This document shows positions 1-9,383 of a stretch of DNA of 64,000 bases, piece after piece. Made by a program: the position numbers and the translations under genes. Every line of letters begins with the position of its first letter. Within the stretch, counting starts at the first letter, position 1. This DNA is from Bombyx mori (lineage: Eukaryota; Arthropoda; Insecta; Lepidoptera; Bombycidae): contig NC_085118.1 of assembly GCF_030269925.1 (NCBI RefSeq), positions 17,605,001 through 17,669,000 on the forward strand, read 5' to 3'. The notes below the pieces were generated by a model. That model was not told the DNA's origin. It ran no database searches and saw only the letters and a program-made list of their open reading frames with translations.

Positions 1-1
1 G

Positions 2-1282
2 CAGGGGTCTGTCCTGGGCCCCCTGCTGTGGAACATCGGCTACGACTGGGTCTTGCGGGGCGTCGTACGGGGTCCCCTCCCCGGGCTGAGCGTAATATGT
101 TACGCCGACGACACGTTGGTCGTGGCTCCGGGGAGGGACTACCGGGAGTCTGCCCGTCTGGCGTGCGCAGGCGTGGCACACGTCGTCACAAGGATCCGAC
201 GGCTGGGACTCGAGGTGGCGCTCGACAAAACCCAGGCCCTGTTGTTTCACGGGCCGGGACGAGCGCCGCCTCTGGGTGCCCACCTCGTGATCGGAGGCGT
301 CTGCGTCGGGGTCGGGGTGACCGGTCTTCGGTACCTCGGCCTCGAACTGGATGGTCGGTGGAACTTCCGCGCTCACTTTGCGAAGTTGGGCCCTCGACTG
401 ATGGCGACGGCCGGCTCTTTGAGCCGGCTGCTTCCAAACGTCGGGGGTCCCGATCAGGTGGCGCGCCGCCTCTACATGGGGGTGGTGCGGTCGATGGCAC
501 TATACGGGGCTCCCGTATGGTGCCACGCCCTGACCCGCAAGAACGTCGCGGCGCTGCGACGTCCGCAGCGCGCGATCGCGGTCAGGGCGATCCGAGGATA
601 CCGCACCGTCTCCTTCGAGGCGGCGTGCTTGCTCGCCGGGGCGCCACCCTGGGACCTGGAGGCGGAGGCGCTCGCTGCCGATTACCGGTGGCGAAGCGAC
701 CTTCGTTCTAGGGGGGAAGGGCGCCCCGGCGAAGGAGTAGTTCGAGCGCGGAGGCTCCAATCTCGGCGGTCCGTGCTGGAGGCGTGGTCTCGCCGCTTGG
801 CGGACCCGTCGGCCGGCCTCCGTACCGTCGAGGCGGTCCGCCCGGTTCTCGCGGACTGGGTGGGCCGCGACCGCGGATGCCTCACCTTCCGGCTGACGCA
901 AATGTTGACCGGCCATGGTTGTTTTGGCCGGTACCTTTTCAAAATAGCCGGAAGGGAACCGACGGCGCAGTGCCACCACTGCGCTGACCGCGACGAGGAA
1001 GACACAGCGGAACACGCATTGGCGCGTTGCTCTGGATTTGACGAGCAACGCGCCGCCCTCGTCGCGGTCATTGGAGAGGACCTCTCGCTGCCGCGCGTCG
1101 TGGCTACGATGCTCGGCAGCGAGGCGTCCTGGAAGGCGATGCTCGACTTCTGCGAGTCCACCATATCGCAGAAGGAGGCGGCGGAGCGAGAGAGGGAGAG
1201 CTCTTCCCTTTCCGCACCGATCCGTCGCCGTCGAGCCGGGGGCCGGAGGCGGGAATACGCCCGTACGTCCCGGCCCCTGTAG
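2..1282 (+). CDS. ORF2 of A0, C-terminal part: reverse transcriptase palm/thumb and CCHC tail
   Basis: The frame is open from the window edge. It begins in the RT motif QGSVLGPLLWN, continues through the catalytic YADD, and ends with the R1-clade C-terminal cysteine-histidine motif (CHHCADRDEEDTAEHALARC) and a basic arginine-rich end. ORF2 proteins of this type nick the target and prime reverse transcription on the cut DNA (target-primed reverse transcription). The N-terminal endonuclease lies outside the window. The alignment with the A1 ORF2 is nearly residue for residue. Confidence 0.9.
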   Translation, partial: QGSVLGPLLWNIGYDWVLRGVVRGPLPGLSVICYADDTLVVAPGRDYRESARLACAGVAHVVTRIRRLGLEVALDKTQALLFHGPGRAPPLGAHLVIGGVCVGVGVTGLRYLGLELDGRWNFRAHFAKLGPRLMATAGSLSRLLPNVGGPDQVARRLYMGVVRSMALYGAPVWCHALTRKNVAALRRPQRAIAVRAIRGYRTVSFEAACLLAGAPPWDLEAEALAADYRWRSDLRSRGEGRPGEGVVRARRLQSRRSVLEAWSRRLADPSAGLRTVEAVRPVLADWVGRDRGCLTFRLTQMLTGHGCFGRYLFKIAGREPTAQCHHCADRDEEDTAEHALARCSGFDEQRAALVAVIGEDLSLPRVVATMLGSEASWKAMLDFCESTISQKEAAERERESSSLSAPIRRRRAGGRRREYARTSRPL

Positions 1283-1839
1283 GTGGCGGCCTCCCCCCGG
1301 TGAAGGTCAAGGGGCGACCTGAGGGGGTGAGGCCGCGCGGCGCGCTACCAGCACTCTAGCGCGCCGCCGTGGAGTGATTAGAGCGACCGGTCGACGGTGT
1401 ATCGCGTCCCGACCCGGCAGGCTGGTTTTGGTCCAGCGGGGTATTCCGGGACACCAGCGGCACCGTCTGGGCGGCCCGACGGGCTGCCGTACCGAGACGG
1501 CCGACGTTTCAGAGCCTTCGATTCGCCTCGAAGGCTCCGTCGGCTGGGCGTCCTTGGGGTGAGCCGCGCCGTCTGGTTGTAGTGTTGACCGCGGTAGCCC
1601 CCCTACCTCATCCGGGTTCTGACCTCGGAGGGGATCGGACGTCGGGTGTAAGAGTGCAGAGGAGTCGTTTAGTGGGTGGGCTCTAAAATCCTTGGGCCCG
1701 CGGTCTGCTCACAACACCATGCAGATCGTTGAGTCTCACATACCCCGCGCGCCCCTTTTGCGCGGGGACCTCGTAGGAGGTTCGGCCCTCTACCCGAAAA
1801 AAAAAAAAAAAAGAAAAAAAAAAAAAAAAAAAAAAAAAA
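1283..1839 (+). other. 3' UTR and poly(A) of A0
   Basis: This is about 510 nt of GC-rich 3' UTR followed by an A-tract. It contains the hairpin CCCCGCGC / GCGCGGGG with a 9-nt loop just before the terminal CTCTACCCG and the poly(A). The same hairpin is in every family A copy. In SART1 the 3' UTR is known to be needed for retrotransposition and for precise initiation of reverse transcription; its use here is inferred. Confidence 0.8.
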
Positions 1840-1843
1840 GGTT
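1840..1843 (+). other. GGTT at the A0/B junction
   Basis: Only the first four bases of the array's 14-mer target remain between the A0 poly(A) and the first base of family B. This suggests that B was inserted into an A-type target or a TTAGG-like repeat. Confidence 0.6.
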
Positions 1844-1951
1844 CGTCCGTTCTTTTTCGTTGCAAGGATTCTTAGGCGTAGGTTCTAGGCTTAGGATTAG
1901 ACTTAGGTGTAGGATAGCTTAGTTAGGCTTTGCAACGAAAGAGATCGGATG
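1844..1951 (+). other. 5'-UTR hairpin with TTAGG-like loop (family B)
   Basis: The arms at 1844-1865 and 1930-1951 are inverted repeats around the core TTTCGTTGCAA / TTGCAACGAAA. The 64-nt loop is built of TTAGG, TAGG and CTAGG units. The same structure, with a slightly different loop, occurs in A1, A2 and A5. The function is unknown. See findings. Confidence 0.75.
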
Positions 1952-2465
1952 ACGCGGACCAAACCAGCACTAGGGGGAGCGGGAGAACTGCGCCCTCCTT
2001 CTGGAGAACGCAGCTTCCGCCGGCAGCGGACTGCCGGCGTGCCGTGAGCGGTGGCACTCTGTGCCCTGTTGTCGTAGGAGTGAGCCAGCGTTGCATTTAT
2101 GCGACTGCTGGCCGCTGGTTGCCATGTCCCCGGCTTCGGCTACAGGGGCACGCCCTCCCGAGGGGGGTACCGGTATACCGGCGTGGCTTCGTGGATTATT
2201 GTCCACTCGAGCGTCGGGCGGTGGTCTGTCGTGCTGCTCGTTGCACTCGATGGACTGCCGGCCAACCCGTAATCCTCACCGTGTGGGGGACGGGGGCCGC
2301 TGCCGCGAGGTACGGGGCCGCGAGGACGTAAACCTCTATAAAAAATACCCCAATCTTAAGCTCTGGCGCCCGGCGATGGGATGCATGGCTGGTGGGAGAC
2401 CAGTCGTGAGGGCGTCCCAGGGGACCGCACCCCTGGTTAATAAAAACAGGAAAACCAAAAATGAA
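1952..2465 (+). other. Family B 5' UTR, conserved with family A
   Basis: From about 2090 this stretch follows the family A 5' UTR closely: the CCGGTATACCGG palindrome, the ACCGTGTGGGGGACGG block and the AGGGGACCG...CCCCTGGTTAAT hairpin. The upstream part (1970-2085) is B-specific. It has short ATG-containing frames but no convincing upstream ORF. Confidence 0.7.
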
Positions 2466-2489
2466 ATGATCAGTTATGAAGATAATCTA

Positions 2490-2582
2490 CCCCAGGAGGG
2501 TACCTCCCGCTCTGCGGGGGGAGAATCCCTCCGTGCGGTCGAGAGATCGGCCGCACGCTGCCCCACCGTTTCTGGGGGGGGC
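2490..2582 (+). other. Structured ORF1-start module (family B copy)
   Basis: CCCCAG (2490-2495), two hairpins, GCCCC and then CTGGGGGGGGC, in the same arrangement as in A1 (13944-14036). It lies entirely inside ORF1. The eight-G run is preserved. Confidence 0.6.
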
Positions 2583-3137
2583 AATAACTGCTCTAAGGGG
2601 TCCGAGAAGGACGGCGGTAGTGTGTCCGTGAAGGACGGAGGAAACGATGTAAGTAGAGGAGGGTCCGTGAAGGACATTGAAGTGATTAGTATCCTGTCAG
2701 ACGACGGCATGGCCACTGCCAGCTCAACCCGTTCGTCCCCGACCAGGAATAGAAGAAAAAGGAACAAAGCATACAGTCCGGACAGAACTGGGAGCAGTTC
2801 AGCTGAAGATACGGTGCGCTCGCCCAACAGAGCCACAACCTCCAAGACATCGTCCAAAAGGGGTCGAGGAAGACCGCCCACAATAGGGCAATACGTTGGC
2901 CTCACGGCCGCCAAGGAGGCGCACCTGAAGGCCCAACGCGAGGAAATGGCGCTGCTCGCCGAAAAGGAGATTATGGAGAGCGTCCGGAACCTCAGGGTGA
3001 AGGAGAACTCCGTCGCGGGCAGTACCGGGGAACCCAGACCCGATCCTGAAAATAGACTGGAGGAGACCGCAAAATTGGCCGTCACTATTGCGGCAAAGTC
3101 AGGAAACCTGAAGGGCACATACGTACGTGCCCTGAAG

Positions 3138-3149
3138 GAGATGGCTTTC
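3138..3149 (+). repeat. Left target-site duplication of J1
   Basis: GAGATGGCTTTC, repeated after the J1 poly(A) at 7920-7931. A 12-bp duplication is typical of target-primed insertion. Confidence 0.95.
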
Positions 3150-3154
3150 CGATC

Positions 3155-4783
3155 ATGGACGCTGTATTCGCGGAATTCCTCCGACTTCGCCACCCACAGC
3201 TCGCCTCGGAGTTTTTGGCCTTCAAGGCCAATCACACTGCGAGCCCTCTCGAGGACTCCGCCGCGCTCGCTGCTCCTGCGTCGCCTGTACCTGCGTGCAG
3301 AGCTTTTGCATTGAGCACCGCAGCCTCTGTCGTGCCTGCCGCTCCCGTGTCGCCTATACTGGCGAGAAAAGCTGCTGCGTCGTCCGCCGTGACCATCGTT
3401 TCAGCTGAGCGATCATCCGCGGCCTCCGTCGCGCCCTCTAAAACACCTACACTTGCTCGTAGGTCGCCTGCACCCGCCTCCTCGTGCTCCGACTCTGACT
3501 CGGACATGGAGGTCGACCTCGCCCCCGCCTCATCGACGGATGGATTCACCCTGGTACAGAAGGGTAAGAAGCGTGCCGCGGAGTCTCGAGCTCCCGCGGC
3601 CGCTAAAATTAGCAAAGCCGTGAACGCGTCGCGCCCCCGCCCTCAGACTCCCGTTGCGCCCCCAGCCCGTGCTACTCCGTCGCCGCGTCCGGTGGCACAA
3701 AATAAAACCCAGACCCCTCCCCCGGTTATCCTTCAGGAGAAGGCAGCTTGGGATCGAGTTTGCCTGGCCCTTAAGGCCAAAAATATAAATTTCACGAATG
3801 CCCGTAACCTCGCGAACGGCATTCAAATTAAGGTTCAAACACCCGACGATCATAGGGCCCTCTCTTCTTACCTCCGTAAGGAGCGTATAAGTTTCCATAC
3901 GTATACGCTCCAGGAGGAGCGCGAACTCCGCGTTGTAATACGCGGAATCCCTAAAGAGTTAGATGTAGAGCTCGTAAAAGCCGACCTGTTAGAACAAGGC
4001 CTACCAGTGAATTCTGTGCACCGTATGCACACCGGTCGCGGTAGGGAGCCATATAATATGGTTCTAGTCGCTCTCCAGCCTACCCCCGAGGGTAAGAAAA
4101 TCTTTAACACACAGACCGTCTGTAGGCTCTCTGGTATCGCTGTCGAAGCCCCCCATAAAAAAGGCACTCCTAGCCAGTGCCATAACTGTCAATTGTACGG
4201 GCACTCTTCCCGTAACTGTCACGCGCGCCCCCGATGTGTTAAGTGTTTGGGCGATCACGCCACGGCCCTCTGCGCTCGCGACCAAAAAACCGCGACGGAA
4301 CCGCCTAGCTGCGTCCTGTGTCGAACACAGGGTCACCCCGCGAATTACCGTGGTTGCCCCCGAGCCCCTAAAATAAATCGCCGCGTCGCCCGCCAAAACC
4401 GCCTCCGAGCTTCCGGCCCAGACATCAAAGCCTCGGCACCCTCTGCGTCGCAGGCTAAGCCAGCGTTCGTTCCGGCGGCGGTGCCCAGTGTCTCGGCCTG
4501 GGCAAAACCGCTGCCGTACACGAACACGGCTACAACTCCCTCCTCCGCGATTCGTCCCGCCCCCGCGACTCGTCCCTCTCCCGCGACTTGCCCTCCGACC
4601 GCGTCCGACAATCTCGCTTTAGCGATCGACTTCTTTCAGTCGATCAACTTTGAGCGCGTTAACGCTTTGGGCGACGCCATTCGCGCTGCCTCCACTGCAC
4701 AACACTTTATCGCCGTTGTGCAGGAATACGCCGACGTATACGCGTCATTAAATACGTACGTCCTCCCCTCACTCCGCCGGTAA
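3155..4783 (+). CDS. J1 ORF1: Jockey-type gag-like RNA-binding protein
   Basis: 542 residues. The N-terminal third is rich in Ala, Ser and Pro with an acidic patch (SDSDSDMEVD). A central RRM-like region is followed by three cysteine-histidine clusters typical of Jockey ORF1: CHNCQLYGHSSRNC, CVKCLGDHATALC and CVLCRTQGHPANYRGC. The start ATG at 3155 is the first in the element, and the same start (MDAVFAEF) is found in relic J7. The stop at 4781-4783 is three bases before the ORF2 ATG. Its role is to coat element RNA and assist strand transfer. Confidence 0.9.
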   Translation: MDAVFAEFLRLRHPQLASEFLAFKANHTASPLEDSAALAAPASPVPACRAFALSTAASVVPAAPVSPILARKAAASSAVTIVSAERSSAASVAPSKTPTLARRSPAPASSCSDSDSDMEVDLAPASSTDGFTLVQKGKKRAAESRAPAAAKISKAVNASRPRPQTPVAPPARATPSPRPVAQNKTQTPPPVILQEKAAWDRVCLALKAKNINFTNARNLANGIQIKVQTPDDHRALSSYLRKERISFHTYTLQEERELRVVIRGIPKELDVELVKADLLEQGLPVNSVHRMHTGRGREPYNMVLVALQPTPEGKKIFNTQTVCRLSGIAVEAPHKKGTPSQCHNCQLYGHSSRNCHARPRCVKCLGDHATALCARDQKTATEPPSCVLCRTQGHPANYRGCPRAPKINRRVARQNRLRASGPDIKASAPSASQAKPAFVPAAVPSVSAWAKPLPYTNTATTPSSAIRPAPATRPSPATCPPTASDNLALAIDFFQSINFERVNALGDAIRAASTAQHFIAVVQEYADVYASLNTYVLPSLRR

Positions 4784-4786
4784 TCA

Positions 4787-7669
4787 ATGGCGTATATAAG
4801 TAGAATAAAGCCCCTATCCGTAACGATAGGATTTTTTAACGCTTACGGTCTCGCAAATCAACGTGATCAGGTTTCTGACTTTTTGCGTGACCACCAAATT
4901 GATATCTTTTTAGTGCAGGAGACCCTACTTAAGCCCGCGCGCCGTGACCCTAAAATCGCGAACTATAACATGGTCAGGAACGACAGGCTCTCTGCCCGTG
5001 GTGGTGGTACCGTCATTTACTATAGAAGAGCCCTGCATTGCGTCCCGCTCGATCCTCCCGCGCTCGCTAATATCGAAGCATCAGTGTGCCGAATCTCACT
5101 GACGGGACACGCGCCGATCGTTATCGCGTCCGTTTATCTTCCACCGGATAAGATCGTTCTAAGCAGTGATATCGAGGCGCTGCTCGGTATGGGGAGCTCT
5201 GTCATTCTGGCGGGCGACCTAAATTGTAAACACATCAGGTGGAACTCACACACCACAACCCCGAATGGCAGGCGGCTTGACGCGTTAGTCGATGATCTCG
5301 CCTTCGATATCGTCGCTCCGCTAACCCCGACTCACTACCCGCTAAATATCGCGCATCGCCCGGATATACTCGACATAGCGTTATTAAAAAACGTAACTCT
5401 GCGCTTACACTCGATCGAAGTAGTTTCAGAGTTAGATTCAGACCACCGTCCCGTCGTTATGAAGCTCGGTCGCGCTCCCGATTCCGTTCCCGTCACGAGG
5501 ACTGTGGTGGATTGGCACACGCTGGGCATCAGCCTGGCTGAATCTGATCCACCATCGCTCCCGTTTAACCCGGACTCTATCCCGTCTCCTCAGGATACCG
5601 CTGAAGCCATAGACATCTTAACGTCACACATCACCTCGACATTAGATAGGTCATCGAAACAAGTTGTAGCGGAGGACTTCCTTCACCGCTTCAAATTGTC
5701 CGACGATATTAGGGAACTTCTTAGAGCTAAGAACGCCTCGATACGCGCCTACGACAGGTATCCTACCGCGGAAAATCGTATTCGAATGCGTGCCCTACAA
5801 CGCGACGTAAAGTCTCGCATCGCCGAAGTCCGAGATGCCAGATGGTCTGATTTCTTAGAAGGACTCGCGCCCTCCCAAAGGTCTTACTACCGCTTAGCTC
5901 GTACTCTCAAATCGGATACGGTAGTAACTATGCCCCCCCTCGTAGGCCCCTCAGGCCGACTCGCGGCGTTCGATGATGACGAAAAAGCAGAGCTGCTGGC
6001 CGATACATTGCAAACCCAGTGCACGCCCAGCACTCAATCCGTGGACCCTGTTCATGTAGAATTAGTAGACAGTGAGGTAGAACGCAGAGCCTCCTTGCCA
6101 CCCTCTGATGCGTTACCACCCGTCACCCCGATGGAAGTTAAAGACTTGATCAAAGACCTACGTCCTCGCAAGGCTCCCGGTTCCGACGGTATATCCAACC
6201 GCGTTATTAAACTTCTACCCGTCCAACTCATCGTGATGTTGGCATCTATTTTCAATGCCGCTATGGCGAACTGTATCTTTCCCGCGGTGTGGAAAGAAGC
6301 GGACGTTATCGGCATACATAAACCCGGTAAACCAAAAAATGATCCGACGAGCTACCGCCCGATTAGCCTCCTCATGTCTCTAGGCAAACTGTATGAGCGT
6401 CTGCTCTACAAACGCCTCAGAGACTTCGTCTCATCCAAGGGCATTCTTATCGATGAACAATTCGGATTCCGTACAAATCACTCATGCGTTCAACAGGTGC
6501 ACCGCCTCACGGAGCACATTCTTGTGGGGCTTAATCGACCAAAACCGTTATACACGGGAGCTCTCTTCTTCGACGTCGCAAAAGCGTTCGACAAAGTCTG
6601 GCACAATGGTTTGATTTTCAAACTATTCAACATGGGCGTGCCGGATAGTCTCGTGCTCATCATACGGGACTTCTTGTCGAACCGCTCTTTTCGATATCGA
6701 GTCGAGGGAACCCGCTCCTCCCCACGACCTCTCACAGCTGGAGTCCCGCAAGGCTCTGTCCTCTCACCCCTCCTATTTAGCTTATTCGTCAACGATATTC
6801 CCCGGTCGCCACCGACCCATTTAGCTTTATTCGCCGACGACACGACTGTTTACTATTCTAGTAGAAATAAGTCCCTAATCGCGAAGAAGCTTCAGAGCGC
6901 AGCCCTAGCCCTAGGACAGTGGTTCCGAAAATGGCGCATAGACATCAACCCAGCGAAAAGTACTGCGGTGCTATTTCAGAGGGGAAGCTCCACACGGATT
7001 TCCTCCCGGATTAGGAGGAGGAATCTCACACCCCCGATTACTCTCTTTAGACAACCCATACCCTGGGCCAGGAAGGTCAAGTACCTGGGCGTTACCCTGG
7101 ATGCATCGATGACATTCCGCCCGCATATAAAATCAGTCCGTGACCGTGCCGCGTTTATTCTCGGTAGACTCTACCCCATGATCTGTAAGCGGAGTAAAAT
7201 GTCCCTTCGGAACAAGGTGACACTTTACAAAACTTGCATAAGGCCCGTCATGACTTACGCGAGTGTGGTGTTCGCTCACGCGGCCCGCACACACATAGAC
7301 ACCCTCCAATCCCTACAATCCCGCTTTTGCAGGTTAGCTGTCGGGGCTCCGTGGTTCGTGAGGAACGTTGACCTACACGACGACCTGGGCCTCGAATCAA
7401 TTCGGAAATACATGAAGTCAGCGTCGGAACGATACTTCGATAAGGCTATGCGTCATGATAATCGCCTTATCGTTGCCGCCGCTGACTACTCCCCGAATCC
7501 TGATCATGCAGGAGCCAGTCACCGTCGACGCCCTAGACACGTCCTTACGGATCCATCAGATCCAATAACCTTTGCATTAGATGCCTTCAGCTCTAATACT
7601 AGGGGCAGGCTTAGGGACCCCGGTAACCGTACTCGTCGAACTCGACAAAGAGGTCGACGTGCAACCTAA
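4787..7669 (+). CDS. J1 ORF2: endonuclease-reverse transcriptase (Jockey type)
   Basis: 960 residues. An N-terminal apurinic-type endonuclease shows N18, E45, the GDLNCKHIRWNS motif (D144) and SDHRP. The RT domain shows APGSDGISN, YRPISLL, QFGFR, FFDVAKAFDKVWH (catalytic D596), GVPQGSVLSPLLF and FADD (682-685). A C-terminal region with WFVRNVDLHDDLGL follows. All catalytic residues are present, so the copy may be active. Fragments of the same protein recur at 51270, 55780, 57010 and 60650. Confidence 0.93.
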   Translation: MAYISRIKPLSVTIGFFNAYGLANQRDQVSDFLRDHQIDIFLVQETLLKPARRDPKIANYNMVRNDRLSARGGGTVIYYRRALHCVPLDPPALANIEASVCRISLTGHAPIVIASVYLPPDKIVLSSDIEALLGMGSSVILAGDLNCKHIRWNSHTTTPNGRRLDALVDDLAFDIVAPLTPTHYPLNIAHRPDILDIALLKNVTLRLHSIEVVSELDSDHRPVVMKLGRAPDSVPVTRTVVDWHTLGISLAESDPPSLPFNPDSIPSPQDTAEAIDILTSHITSTLDRSSKQVVAEDFLHRFKLSDDIRELLRAKNASIRAYDRYPTAENRIRMRALQRDVKSRIAEVRDARWSDFLEGLAPSQRSYYRLARTLKSDTVVTMPPLVGPSGRLAAFDDDEKAELLADTLQTQCTPSTQSVDPVHVELVDSEVERRASLPPSDALPPVTPMEVKDLIKDLRPRKAPGSDGISNRVIKLLPVQLIVMLASIFNAAMANCIFPAVWKEADVIGIHKPGKPKNDPTSYRPISLLMSLGKLYERLLYKRLRDFVSSKGILIDEQFGFRTNHSCVQQVHRLTEHILVGLNRPKPLYTGALFFDVAKAFDKVWHNGLIFKLFNMGVPDSLVLIIRDFLSNRSFRYRVEGTRSSPRPLTAGVPQGSVLSPLLFSLFVNDIPRSPPTHLALFADDTTVYYSSRNKSLIAKKLQSAALALGQWFRKWRIDINPAKSTAVLFQRGSSTRISSRIRRRNLTPPITLFRQPIPWARKVKYLGVTLDASMTFRPHIKSVRDRAAFILGRLYPMICKRSKMSLRNKVTLYKTCIRPVMTYASVVFAHAARTHIDTLQSLQSRFCRLAVGAPWFVRNVDLHDDLGLESIRKYMKSASERYFDKAMRHDNRLIVAAADYSPNPDHAGASHRRRPRHVLTDPSDPITFALDAFSSNTRGRLRDPGNRTRRTRQRGRRAT

Positions 7670-7919
7670 CCCATGCATCAGCCCGCTGAGTTTCTCGCCG
7701 GATCTTCTCAGCGGGTCGCGATTCCGATCCGGTAGTAGATTCATTCGCGAAACAATTGCTCTTGAGTTGTTAGGTCTCCTTCGGAGGCGCTCGGGCAGTT
7801 GTTAGCAAATCCCACCCCTCTTGGCTGAGCCTTTGCTCGCCCACCTGTCCTGGTGAAACTGGAAAGGCCTTCGGGCCACCAGTAAACTTTCACTCATAAA
7901 AAAAAAAAAAAAAAAAAAA
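7670..7919 (+). other. J1 3' UTR and poly(A)
   Basis: It contains an inverted repeat (CCCGCTGAG ... CTCAGCGGG) around GCCGGATCTT, and ends GGCCACCAGTAAAC...TCAT before the A-tract. Related tails occur at 48670, 49150, 56805, 58920 (reverse) and 60520 (reverse), marking a dispersed Jockey-derived repeat family. Confidence 0.85.
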
Positions 7920-9383
7920 GAGATGGCTTTCGCCATTCGGGAGGCCAAGGAAGAAATGGCAGCGAGGACTACCGACGGTGAAAATAAGAGGCTGCAGGAG
8001 CTCTGCAGCAGGCAGGAGGCCGAGATCCTGCACATGAAGAAGGCGATCGCCGACATGAGGTCGGAGATAGCGCGCCTGGCCCATGCAGTAGGATCACCGG
8101 CAGCCGTACCTGCCCCCGCCCCGATCCAACGGAGCGACGATGAGGAGGAGCGGCGCCTCCAGCGCATCATGCGTGCCGTCGGAACGATGCTAGACGCGCG
8201 TTTCGCAGTGATGGAAGCACGGCTACCGCCGGAGCCAAGGCTGAGGCCACCGCTGGCCGCAGACCACAGTAGGAGCCGCGCTCAGGAAAAGACGCCGACA
8301 CCACCAACGGCAGAAGAATCAATGCCGACGCCCGAACGAACAGCTGCGGTCGCGACTGCGGCACCTAACGGTGGCGGCCCACAGAAAAAGAAGGCGCCGA
8401 AAAACAGGCAGCAGCCGGCTCCCCCAGAACCACGGACATTCCCCCCCGCCCCAGCTGCTCTGACGGAAGCGTGGACGACAGTAGCCCGAAGAGGCGCCAA
8501 GCCGAGGACGGCAACGGCGACCGGCACCGTGCCCGCTCCACCGCCCCTGAAGGAAAAGAAGAAGAGACTCCGGCCACCGCGCTCGCAGGCGGTCATTGTC
8601 AAGCTGCAGCCGGAGGCCGTCGAACGCGGAGTCACCTATGGATCGGTCCTCGCCGAGGCTAGGGCTAAAATCGATCCGGCAGAGCTGGGGATCCCTATCC
8701 AGCGGATACGCTCTGCGGTGACGGGAGCAAAAGTATTGGTCGTAGACGGCGCCGACCAGTACGAAAAAGCCGATTTGCTGGCGAATAAACTACGGGAGGT
8801 TTTGCCCTCGGACAGCATTGTCGTCTCGAGGCCGACAATAACGGCCGCTGTCAGACTGAGCGGCCTCGACGAATCCATATCCCGGGAGGAACTTGGTGCC
8901 GCGGTCGCCAGGATTGGAGAGTGCCCCCCCGACACTGTGAAGGTTGGGGAAATAAAAATGGGCCCCGGAGGCACTGGCCAGGTCTTGGTCAGATGTCCCA
9001 TAGCGGGCGTCAAAAGAATATTGGCCGTCGACAAGCTGCGGATCGGGTGGAGCGTCCTTCGCGCACAACTCCTCGAGACGAGGCGCCTGCAGTGCTACCG
9101 CTGCCACGCACTGGGCCACGTGAGTGCCCGTTGCCCATCGTCGGTGGACCGCAGTGGTGAGTGCTACCGCTGCGGCCAGACCGGCCACAAGTCCGCGGGC
9201 TGCACGCTCACCCCGCACTGTACGATCTGCGCCGGCACCGGTAGGCCTGCAGCGCACGTCTCCGGGGGCAAGGCTTGCGCCAAGCCCCCGAAACAGAGAC
9301 GACCGATGATGAGCACCGCCGAAGAGAGTCAGCGGAGTCGGCCCGGTACGGCTACGGCGACACCGATGGACGACGGACGATGA
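7920..9383 (+). pseudogene. Family B ORF1, 3' part (split by J1)
   Basis: Continuation of the ORF1 begun at 2466. 7920-7931 is the right target duplication, and the frame is unchanged when J1 is left out. It starts in an alpha-helical, probably coiled-coil segment, followed by an Ala/Pro-rich linker, a block with AWTTVARRG, an RNA-binding-like domain, and three CCHC-type knuckles (CYRCHALGHVSARC, CYRCGQTGHKSAGC, CTICAGTGRPAAHVSGGKAC). The TGA at 9381-9383 overlaps the ORF2 ATG at 9380-9382 (ATGA). Without J1 the whole ORF1 would be 711 residues. Confidence 0.88.

Larger units (their letters stand above)
1..1839 (+). mobile_element. SART-like non-LTR retrotransposon A0, 3' part (cut by window edge)
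   Basis: This is the 3' portion of a family A element: the ORF2 reverse transcriptase tail, a 3' UTR and a poly(A) tract at 1797-1839 that is interrupted by one G at 1814. Sequence and layout match the 3' ends of the complete copies A1 and A2. It is followed by only GGTT (1840-1843) and then family B, whereas other family A copies are followed by the full 14-mer GGTTAAGGAACGCC. Confidence 0.9.
2466..3149 (+). pseudogene. Family B ORF1, 5' part (split by J1)
   Basis: This is the N-terminal 228 codons of a gag-like ORF1. The start at 2466 is chosen because it is the first ATG in frame with the LPQEGTSRSAGGES motif shared with family A. After the shared N-terminus the sequence diverges into a serine-rich, basic region, then a stretch resembling the family A block LKGxYVRALK. 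The frame is broken at 3150 by J1 and resumes in the same frame at 7932. ORF1 proteins of this type bind element RNA and direct the particle to the nucleus or target. Confidence 0.8.
3150..7919 (+). mobile_element. Jockey-type non-LTR retrotransposon J1, both ORFs intact
   Basis: A two-ORF element flanked by the 12-bp direct repeat GAGATGGCTTTC and ending in a 22-nt poly(A) at 7898-7919. It lies inside ORF1 of family B. Only five bases precede the ORF1 start, so most of the 5' UTR is missing. The relic at 45768 shows a similar protein start with extra upstream sequence. Both reading frames are undisturbed, which suggests a young insertion. Confidence 0.9.

Noticed and set aside
186..500. Long antisense and alternate-frame ORFs across the array
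   Set aside because: They mirror GC-rich ORF1/ORF2 codons, repeat identically in each element copy and carry no domain; they are shadows of the real frames.
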